Assembly: GCF_000168715.1 (NCBI RefSeq)
Contig: NZ_AASE01000015.1
Coordinates: forward strand, 1 to 63,605
Reading direction: 5' to 3'
Length of the DNA: 63,605 bases
Source of the DNA: Chlorobium ferrooxidans DSM 13031
GTDB lineage: Bacteria; Bacteroidota; Chlorobiia; Chlorobiales; Chlorobiaceae
In this document: piece by piece, positions 57,873 through 63,605 of the stretch
Layout of the letters: every line of letters starts with the position of its first letter
Position numbering within the stretch: position 1 is the first letter of the stretch
Notes under the pieces: model-generated
The model's database searches: none
What the model saw: the letters and a program-made list of their open reading frames with translations, nothing else
What the model was told of the DNA's origin: nothing
Made by a program: the position numbers and the translations under genes

Positions 57873-58108
57873 GGTTGTGTGTTGTCTGGTTGCAATGATA
57901 CGAACGAAAAAAAACAGGATAAAAATTTGTTAATCTTTGTCAGCTTTGCAATAATCATCAACACAGTATATCTGCAATCAGTACGGTGATAACCCGGGCA
58001 TAATTCTTCATATGGCCATAGTAACCGCAATTTATTAAAAAAAAAGGGAAATGTGCAAAAGTGCAGGTGAAAGTGTCGTAAATCAGGGAGAGGGGAGGAA
58101 TAAAGAAC

Positions 58109-58126
58109 CCCCGGTTTTGGCCGGGG
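58109..58126 (-). terminator. Possible terminator after the oxoamine synthase gene
   Basis: CCCCGG-TTTTGG-CCGGGG, a 6-bp GC stem 30 bp downstream of the stop of the minus-strand synthase gene. On that strand it is followed by GGTTCTTTATT, which is only moderately T-rich. The rest of 57873-58155 shows nothing recognisable. Confidence 0.55.
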
Positions 58127-58155
58127 ATAACTCAAATAAACTATGTACTTGCAGC

Positions 58156-59358
58156 TCAGATGACCCCGAGTTCCTTGCCTATGGTGGAGAATTCGGTGAT
58201 AACCTTGTCGAGGTGCTCCTTGCGGTGGGTTGCCATAAAGCTTGTTCGCAGTGCTTCGTGGCCGGGCATAACCCCGGGGCGGATAAAGGCATTGACGTAA
58301 ACCCCGGCATCAAACAGCTTTTTCCAGAAAAGAAGTGTTTTCATCTGGTCACTGATCAGCACGGTCACAATGGCTGTCCGTGAGGGCATGAGCGTGAAGC
58401 CGGCTTTAAGCAGTCCCTGGCGAACGTAATCGGTATTTGCTATCAGCCGCTCGGTGAGCTCGGGCTCATTGCGGATTATTTCGAGAGTTGCCAATACGGC
58501 AGCTACGCTTGCGGGTGTGGGCGAAGCGCTGAAGATCAGCGATGATGCGTTGTGTTTGATATAGTTGATGACGGAGCGGTCGCCTGCGACATATCCTCCG
58601 AGTGAACCAAAAGTTTTTGAGAAGGTTCCCATGATGAGATCCACCTCGTCAACCAGACCGAACTCCGACGGGGTGCCCCGACCACCTTTGCCGATAACTC
58701 CCACAGCATGGGCGTCATCAATAAGAATGCGGGCATTGTATTTTTTCGCCAAAGCTACAAGTTCGGGAAGATCCACAATTTCACCGGATACCGAGAAGAC
58801 TCCGTCGGAAACAATCAGTCGTCCGGCAGATTCCGGGATTTTCTGAAGAACCCGCTCCAGATCCTCCATATTATTGTGATTGTAACGGACAAGGTTTGCG
58901 CCAGCGCCCTGCGCCATGATGGAGGCAGCAACAAGGCTTGCATGGTTGTCACGGTCCGAGACAATATATTCGCCGCGCTGCACAAGGGTAGGGATGATGC
59001 CCTGGCCTGTCTGGTAACCGGTACTGAAGAGCAGGCAGCGCTCCTTCTCGAAAAAGTCGGCCAGCTTTTCTTCAAGTTCAATGTGAAGATTGACGGTTCC
59101 GGTCATGTATCTCGAACCGCTGCAGCTTGTTCCGTATTTATTGATAGCCTTGATCGAAGCTGCCTTGACCCTTGGGTCGGCAGTCAGGCCGAGATAGTTG
59201 TTTGATCCGGCCATGACGAGCTTGCGCCCGGCAAAGGAGACGACCGGCCCTTCATTTTCGTCTATCGGATGAAAAAATGGATATACACCCTGAGCCTTTA
59301 CTTCATCGGCAAGGGTAAACTCAACGCACTTTTTAAATAAATCTTTTGTTTTCTCCAC
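58156..59358 (-). CDS. Alpha-oxoamine synthase, serine palmitoyltransferase-like
   Basis: A 400-residue PLP enzyme joining an amino acid to an acyl-Co[16 protein letters not shown]139 in RDNHAS (stacks on PLP), the IDDAHAVG acidic pair at 214-215 and K248 in [13 protein letters not shown] are all present. The N-terminal [19 protein letters not shown] and C-terminal [21 protein letters not shown] fit the serine palmitoyltransferase branch of Bacteroidota better than KBL or BioF. Its divergent neighbour is an extended SDR. BioF or a capnine-type synthase using cysteate remain alternatives. Confidence 0.8.
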   Translation of the reverse strand: MEKTKDLFKKCVEFTLADEVKAQGVYPFFHPIDENEGPVVSFAGRKLVMAGSNNYLGLTADPRVKAASIKAINKYGTSCSGSRYMTGTVNLHIELEEKLADFFEKERCLLFSTGYQTGQGIIPTLVQRGEYIVSDRDNHASLVAASIMAQGAGANLVRYNHNNMEDLERVLQKIPESAGRLIVSDGVFSVSGEIVDLPELVALAKKYNARILIDDAHAVGVIGKGGRGTPSEFGLVDEVDLIMGTFSKTFGSLGGYVAGDRSVINYIKHNASSLIFSASPTPASVAAVLATLEIIRNEPELTERLIANTDYVRQGLLKAGFTLMPSRTAIVTVLISDQMKTLLFWKKLFDAGVYVNAFIRPGVMPGHEALRTSFMATHRKEHLDKVITEFSTIGKELGVI

Positions 59359-59595
59359 AGGAATGCAAATTTATCTCAGCTGTAACAAAAAAAGCCGGAA
59401 TTTCTTGTTCTTACGGTCGTAATGTTTTGTTTTTCTGTCGGTGACCGGGTTTCATCAGGGCGCTTTTAGCCTTGAACCGAAATGTATCAAATTTTTTATT
59501 TTTTTTGTCAAAACACGATCCGGTTTTTTTCCTGTCAGACAGGAAAGAGCTGTGTAATGGGCGTAACTGTTTTATAAAAATGAACAAAAGCGGAT

Positions 59596-60588
59596 ATGGG
59601 TGAAACAATATTAGTGACGGGGTCAACGGGCTTTATTGGTTCGAGGCTGTTGAGTCTGCTTGAAAAGGAAGGGGCAGAGATAAAAGTTTTTCTTCGTCCC
59701 GAAAGTGCCGGAGCACCCATATCCGGGAATATCGGGATTGTCCGGGGCAGTTTCACTGATGATGAGGCGCTTGCCGGTGCAGTGAGGGGTGCTGACCGGA
59801 TTGTACATCTTGCCGGGGTTACCAAAGCAGCTGATGCTGCCGGTTTTGAAGCCGGAAATGTTATGCCGGTCCGGAACCTTCTTACGGCAGTAAGGAGGCA
59901 TAATCCCGGGCTTAAGCGCTTTCTGCTTGTCTCCTCCCTTACTGCTGCCGGTCCGGCAAAGGATGGTCTTTCCGGTGTCAGGGAGTCGGAGCAATGCAAC
60001 CCTGTGAGTGCCTACGGTCGAAGCAAGTTAATGGCGGAAAAGCTCTGTATGGAGTATGCAAAGGATATTCCTGTTACCATTATTCGCCCTCCCGCCGTAT
60101 ACGGACCGGGTGATCGTGATATTCTGCAGATATTCCAGATGCTCGCAAAAGGGGTGCTCATATCTGCGGGCAGAACCGGGAGGCAGCGTTTCAGCATGAT
60201 CTATGTTGACGATCTTCTTGAAGGTATTTTGCTGGCAGCCCGCGCTGAAAAAGCAGTTGGCGAGCTCTATTATCTAACCTCTCCTTGTTCGTTCTGCTGG
60301 GATGATGTGATTGCTGCTGCCCGACCGGTACTTGGTTTCAGGAGGCTTTATAACGTTTCCCTTCCGGTTCCTCTTGTTTTTCTTGTCGGAACCCTTTTCG
60401 GTGCTGCCGGTGCATTGATCGGCAAATCGCCACTCATCAATCGCGATAAGGCCAATGAACTTGTCCAGGACTACTGGGTCTGTTCACCGGAAAAGGCTGA
60501 ACGCGATCTTGGTTTTATTGCCGGTACCCCCCTTGAAAAAGGCGTTGCCATAACCATAGACTGGTACCGGCGAAAAGGGTGGATGTAG
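59596..60588 (+). CDS. NAD(P)-dependent extended SDR / epimerase-like oxidoreductase
   Basis: A 330-residue protein with VTGSTGFIGSRL (G9, G12, G15), VSSLTAAGP, and the catalytic Y140-x3-K144 in SAYGRSK. RPPAVYGPGDRD and a hydrophobic patch near 255-275 (LPVPLVFLVGTLFGAAGAL), possibly a membrane contact, follow. It resembles dihydroflavonol-reductase-like SDRs. CerR, the bacterial 3-ketosphinganine reductase of Caulobacter, is in this group. Divergent from the oxoamine synthase across 237 bp. A sphingoid-base reductase role is inferred. Confidence 0.8.
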   Translation: MGETILVTGSTGFIGSRLLSLLEKEGAEIKVFLRPESAGAPISGNIGIVRGSFTDDEALAGAVRGADRIVHLAGVTKAADAAGFEAGNVMPVRNLLTAVRRHNPGLKRFLLVSSLTAAGPAKDGLSGVRESEQCNPVSAYGRSKLMAEKLCMEYAKDIPVTIIRPPAVYGPGDRDILQIFQMLAKGVLISAGRTGRQRFSMIYVDDLLEGILLAARAEKAVGELYYLTSPCSFCWDDVIAAARPVLGFRRLYNVSLPVPLVFLVGTLFGAAGALIGKSPLINRDKANELVQDYWVCSPEKAERDLGFIAGTPLEKGVAITIDWYRRKGWM

Positions 60589-60589
60589 A

Positions 60590-60790
60590 AAAGTGCTGAG
60601 TCGCGAGTGCTGAGTGCCGAGAGGAAGAGAAGATTTTTGGCCACGAAATACACGAAATTACACGAAAAAAGAGGAAGAGATGTGAATGTAAGGGCGGGTT
60701 GCACGCGCCCTCTTTGACGATGAAAAGGTTACCCTGATATTCCTCTTCGTCGTTGTTGTCCTTGAAGTCCTTTTTGTCCTTTTTTAAGTT
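60590..60790. repeat. Mosaic of dispersed repeats between the SDR gene and holA
   Basis: Four repeat types stand in a row. AAGTGCTGAG occurs at 60591-60600 and AGTGCTGAGTGCCGAG at 60606-60621. A CACGAAAT-type tandem (three units) lies at about 60642-60669. A REP-like TGTAAGGGCGGG is at about 60687, with an inverted GCGCCC. A minus-strand copy of the GTCCTT repeat is at 60730-60785. No terminator for either flanking gene is obvious. Confidence 0.75.
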
Positions 60791-60798
60791 TTCTCTTT

Positions 60799-61839
60799 TC
60801 ACCCCAGCAGTTTCTGCATGAGCTTCAGGAGCAGGAATTTTTCATCCGGAAAGGGGAGCAGTCCTTTGAGTGCGGCATCGGTTTCCTTCAGGGCGGATAT
60901 TGCCCGCTCGGTATCGGAGAGTGAAAACGACCTGGTGTAGGTCAGGTAGTTTTTTACGAAGTACTCCTGTTTGCCGTACATGCCGAGAATTTTGGCGATT
61001 TCAGCCTGGGGCAGCTGTCGGACTTCGGGCAGAGAGAGTTTCCAGAGACGAATATAAAACGTGGCGAGATACCGGACGATGTTTCCGAGTCCCTCCTTCT
61101 GTCCCTCCTGATCCATAATCATCAGAGAGATACCGCTGCAGAGCCTTAGATTGCGAGCCGCAAGAGCTTTTTCCAGTTCAAAGACATTGTAGGTGCGTGA
61201 TATGCCCACGCAGTCAAGCACATCGGCAGCGGTAATAAGCTTCAGGCCGGTTCGTGCGGAAGCATACATAATGATTTTATCAATCTCATGGCAGATCTCC
61301 CGTGCGGATGGCTGGATATAGGCGGTGAATGCCTTGAGCGCGTCAGGTTCGAACTCCCAACCGGAGGATTTGGCCCTGTCGGAAGCAAAGAGATCCGGAT
61401 TTTTAATGACCGGAAACTCTTTGCGGTACATTTTCAGCGTGCTGAACGGTGGTTTTTCCTGCTCCTTTTTCTCGATCTGGTCGGCATCTATAACAAGCAC
61501 AGTGAAATCTGCCGGATTCTGCATGTACCGGCTGAATTTCTCTTCATGCTGTTTTTGCAGCTCTTTTGTCGGGGGCTTTTTGATTTTTTCAAACTGCCGT
61601 ACAATAATAAGCTGCTTTTGGGTGAACATCGGGTACTCGGATGCTTTCGATACAAGCTCTCCCGGAGTGAGGTCCGGGCCGTAAAGGATATGCGTATTGG
61701 CGGCAGCATCGATCTCCGAAGGAAAGAGTGCCGTTTTTATCATCTCCGCAACCTCCTCCTTCAGGTAGCTTTCCGGGCCGTAAAGGAAATAAACCGGCGC
61801 GATCGTTCCGGCCCGAATACTCTTTTTCAGTGCATCCAT
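60799..61839 (-). CDS. holA: DNA polymerase III delta subunit
   Basis: A 346-residue clamp-loader subunit. [21 protein letters not shown] at the N-terminus and the [13 protein letters not shown] strand are typical, followed by the helical collar domain to the C-terminus. It works with the dnaX product encoded elsewhere in this window. It is last in the minus-strand run pyrK-ssb-holA, 129 bp after ssb. Confidence 0.93.
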   Translation of the reverse strand: MDALKKSIRAGTIAPVYFLYGPESYLKEEVAEMIKTALFPSEIDAAANTHILYGPDLTPGELVSKASEYPMFTQKQLIIVRQFEKIKKPPTKELQKQHEEKFSRYMQNPADFTVLVIDADQIEKKEQEKPPFSTLKMYRKEFPVIKNPDLFASDRAKSSGWEFEPDALKAFTAYIQPSAREICHEIDKIIMYASARTGLKLITAADVLDCVGISRTYNVFELEKALAARNLRLCSGISLMIMDQEGQKEGLGNIVRYLATFYIRLWKLSLPEVRQLPQAEIAKILGMYGKQEYFVKNYLTYTRSFSLSDTERAISALKETDAALKGLLPFPDEKFLLLKLMQKLLG

Positions 61840-61928
61840 TTATTTAAGAAGAGATTATGGATTTTGAATTCTGAATTTTTGATTGCTGTAGGGGAAATCC
61901 TGCGTGATCGCCCTGTTGGCAGGTGTTG

Positions 61929-61967
61929 AGCACCGGGCGCAGAGAACCCGGCACTCAGCACTTTCCC
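61929..61967. repeat. Dispersed repeat copy, inverted relative to 60590-60621
   Basis: CGGCACTCAGCACTTT (61949-61964) is the reverse complement of AAAGTGCTGAGTGCCG, found in pieces at 60590-60621. It lies between ssb and holA, so holA is flanked by inverted copies. A related GTTGAGCACCGGG word lies just before it. Confidence 0.7.
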
Positions 61968-61968
61968 T

Positions 61969-62478
61969 TTAAAACGGAAGGTCATCCTTGTCGCTCTCAA
62001 GCAGGGGTGCAGAAGGAGGAGCAGATGGGGCCGAATAGTCAGAATCACTCTGCGAATAATCGCGTTGCGGAGTTTTGTCCGACTGACGTTCGTAATTCGA
62101 TGCCCCGCCTTCATGGTATCCGCCCATACCGGCACCCTGATCCCTCTGTCCACCGAGCATCTGCATATCAGTGCAGATAATGTCGGTTGCATATTTCTTT
62201 TCGCCGCTTTTCGGGTCATCCCAGCTTCGTGTCTGCAGTTTCCCCTCGATATAGACCTCGCGTCCTTTAGTCAGGTATTGCTGGCATATTTCGCCAAGTC
62301 GTCCCCATACGGCAATGTTGTGCCACTCGGTCCGTTCCTGTTTCGAGCCCTGGGCATCCTTGAATGTTTCGCTTGTGGCGATGGTGAAGTTGCATACGGT
62401 GTTGCTGCCAGCCTGACGGCTAACCGGATCTTTGCCAAGGCGGCCTATGAGCATTACTTTATTGAGTCCTCTTGCCAT
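61969..62478 (-). CDS. ssb: Single-stranded DNA-binding protein
   Basis: A 169-residue protein with an OB-fold (residues 1-110: [51 protein letters not shown]), a Gly/Ser/Gln-rich linker and the acidic tip DKDDLPF that binds partner proteins. The start is the ATG at 62478; the reading frame extends 16 codons further but without SSB similarity. Between pyrK and holA on the same strand. Confidence 0.96.
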   Translation of the reverse strand: MARGLNKVMLIGRLGKDPVSRQAGSNTVCNFTIATSETFKDAQGSKQERTEWHNIAVWGRLGEICQQYLTKGREVYIEGKLQTRSWDDPKSGEKKYATDIICTDMQMLGGQRDQGAGMGGYHEGGASNYERQSDKTPQRDYSQSDSDYSAPSAPPSAPLLESDKDDLPF

Positions 62479-62552
62479 GGTGTTTCGGGGTTCATTGAAA
62501 AAAGCTTTCGGGAATGCCTTTCCCATGTTTTTTGAAGATATATCTCTGTGTT

Positions 62553-63359
62553 CTATAGTACAAAAAGTTCAGCATCGATGACGGGGCCTTCTTTACAGAG
62601 CAGGAGAGTGCGTGTGCTTCCGTCAGGAGTATTGATTTCAACACTGCAGCCGTAGCAGATACCTATGCCGCAGCCCATAACCGATTCAAGGGAGAGTTCA
62701 CAGGGGATGTGATGCTGCCGGCAGCATCCGGCAAGTGCCTTCAGCATCGGATTGGGACCGCAGGCAAACACTTTGAGTCCTCCTTTTGTTTCAAGAGTGG
62801 GCAGAACACTCTCAAGCAGCTCAACCACATTCCCGCGGAAGCCGGCTGAACCGTCATCTGTCGCGAACATCAGGTTGGTAAGTCCGGGGGCTATCAGATC
62901 CTCTTTTGTTCGACCTCCCACCAGATTGATTACCGTTTTTTGGTCAAGGGCAAGTGCTCTCTCCAGAAAGAGCATCGGTGCAGTGCCTACTCCTCCCGAC
63001 AGAAGGATAGCGGTATCAAAGTTTTGACCGGAGGTATTGAAGCTGTTTCCGAGCGGTCCGAGTACCATCATGGAAGTTCCCGCAACGCTGTTGCTGAAGA
63101 TGGCGGTGCCGCTCCCGATTGATTTGACCATGATATCAATTGCGCTGCCCCTCACATTGTGGATGGAGAAGGGTCTTCTGAGCAGTGGCTGTGTGCTTTC
63201 ACTGACCTTGATATTGACAAAGTTTCCCGGTTTTGCCGCGGCGGCAATTTCCGGGCACTCCAGCGTAATGATGCTGATATCGCTGCTGATTAGCCGGTTT
63301 TCTGTGATTGTTGCCCGGATATCGGCAATGGCGTTCGTTTCGATCATAACGGGACTCAT
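62553..63359 (-). CDS. pyrK: Dihydroorotate dehydrogenase B electron-transfer subunit PyrK
   Basis: A 268-residue ferredoxin-reductase-like protein passing electrons from dihydroorotate oxidation to NAD. The FAD-binding strand [14 protein letters not shown]-binding [15 protein letters not shown], and the 2Fe-2S site [15 protein letters not shown] with a further Cys in LLLCKEGPV are all present. PyrD is not in the window. An ATG four codons downstream is an alternative start. Confidence 0.93.
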   Translation of the reverse strand: MSPVMIETNAIADIRATITENRLISSDISIITLECPEIAAAAKPGNFVNIKVSESTQPLLRRPFSIHNVRGSAIDIMVKSIGSGTAIFSNSVAGTSMMVLGPLGNSFNTSGQNFDTAILLSGGVGTAPMLFLERALALDQKTVINLVGGRTKEDLIAPGLTNLMFATDDGSAGFRGNVVELLESVLPTLETKGGLKVFACGPNPMLKALAGCCRQHHIPCELSLESVMGCGIGICYGCSVEINTPDGSTRTLLLCKEGPVIDAELFVL

Positions 63360-63605
63360 TTCAAAGAGGGTGAAAAGAGGATAGAGGTTGAGAGATCAAT
63401 AAAGAGAGTTGTCCTGTCATTTGCAAGCTGTTTGCCCTCACCTTCTCATTTTCATAAAGCGGTGGTGCAATGAATTTCTTCCTCCGATTCAATTCCTTTG
63501 TTCGGCTCCTGATCGTATCGGGACCCGTCACCCGATAGTGAGTTCCCCCGGAGCTTGAAACCGCAAAGGCTCACCGAGAAGGAGTAGATTTACGCATAAT
63601 GCACC
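63360..63605. other. Upstream region of pyrK with a plus-strand hairpin; end of window
   Basis: 246 bp without an ORF. TATCGGG (63516-63522) and CCCGATA (63531-63537) form a 7-bp stem with an 8-nt loop. GC-rich sequence follows with further potential pairing (GGAGC/GCTCA). This could be the leader of a plus-strand gene outside the window. It did not match any riboswitch consensus I could recall. Confidence 0.3.

Noticed and set aside
57873..58135. Search for a cobalamin riboswitch upstream of the TonB receptor
   Set aside because: No B12-box or matching core was seen on the minus strand.
1..63605. CRISPR arrays, rRNA genes, integrases or prophage genes
   Set aside because: None were found: no regularly spaced repeats of 25-40 bp, no rRNA motifs and no integrase or phage structural signatures.

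Overview
The window is a stretch of chromosome from a green sulfur bacterium (Chlorobiaceae, in the Chlorobium/Pelodictyon/Chlorobaculum group). The evidence is a bacteriochlorophyll cluster with two different full-length magnesium-chelatase large subunits, BchM and the anaerobic cyclase BchE, plus a second cobalamin-type radical SAM enzyme that fits BchR, next to ordinary housekeeping genes. Base composition looks close to 50% GC. Most of the window is core chromosome. Accessory material is limited to a REP-type transposase with its palindrome, one toxin-antitoxin pair, a radical SAM/SPASM locus and several repeat-rich intergenic patches.

Layout. 1-2863 (minus): phosphate uptake genes pstS-pstC-pstA, with a terminator/attenuator behind pstS and pstA cut by the window edge. 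3275-6968 (plus): a zinc metallopeptidase, an amino acid permease, a short-chain dehydrogenase and thymidylate kinase. 7118-11565 (plus): a trehalose-phosphatase-like HAD protein followed by a beta-phosphoglucomutase/GH65 phosphorylase fusion. 11682-15765 (plus): queA, ispD, tRNA-Met, tRNA-Gly, a hotdog thioesterase and a BchR-like radical SAM methyltransferase. 15809-17238 (minus): RAYT transposase, REP hairpin and VapC/Phd-type module. 17435-25449 (minus): a compact run pssA-purS-purQ-MFS-yihY-dnaX-aspS in which dnaX carries an A10 slippery run and a long -1 frame encoding the tau C-terminus. 25661-28091 (minus): panB, a lipoate-ligase-family gene and a twice-frameshifted DUF4136 lipoprotein pseudogene. 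28351-36574 (plus): CoA-binding protein, ddl, a TPR protein, then a TolC/MacA/MacB-like export system with one ATPase and two separate permeases.

36792-39550 (minus) is the least familiar part: a radical SAM/SPASM enzyme behind a strong hairpin, a 165-residue four-cysteine protein with a PepSY-like segment, a possible 60-residue ORF, and a secreted Ser/Thr/Gly-rich protein. 40091-44132 (plus): a cysteine-motif hypothetical, a DUF4438 protein, trxA, trxB and hsp20. 44203-55306 (minus): bchE, bchM, bchH and a bchS/bchT-type paralogue. 55455-57872 (minus): a TonB-dependent receptor. 58156-60588: a serine-palmitoyltransferase-like oxoamine synthase divergent from an extended SDR, which together suggest a sphingolipid- or capnine-like lipid. 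60799-63359 (minus): holA, ssb and pyrK.

The chlorophyll genes cover Mg insertion (BchH/BchS large subunits; BchI and BchD are not in the window), methylation by BchM, ring-E closure by BchE and probably C-12 methylation by BchR. All product calls rest on reading the translated sequence and on family knowledge. No database search was run.
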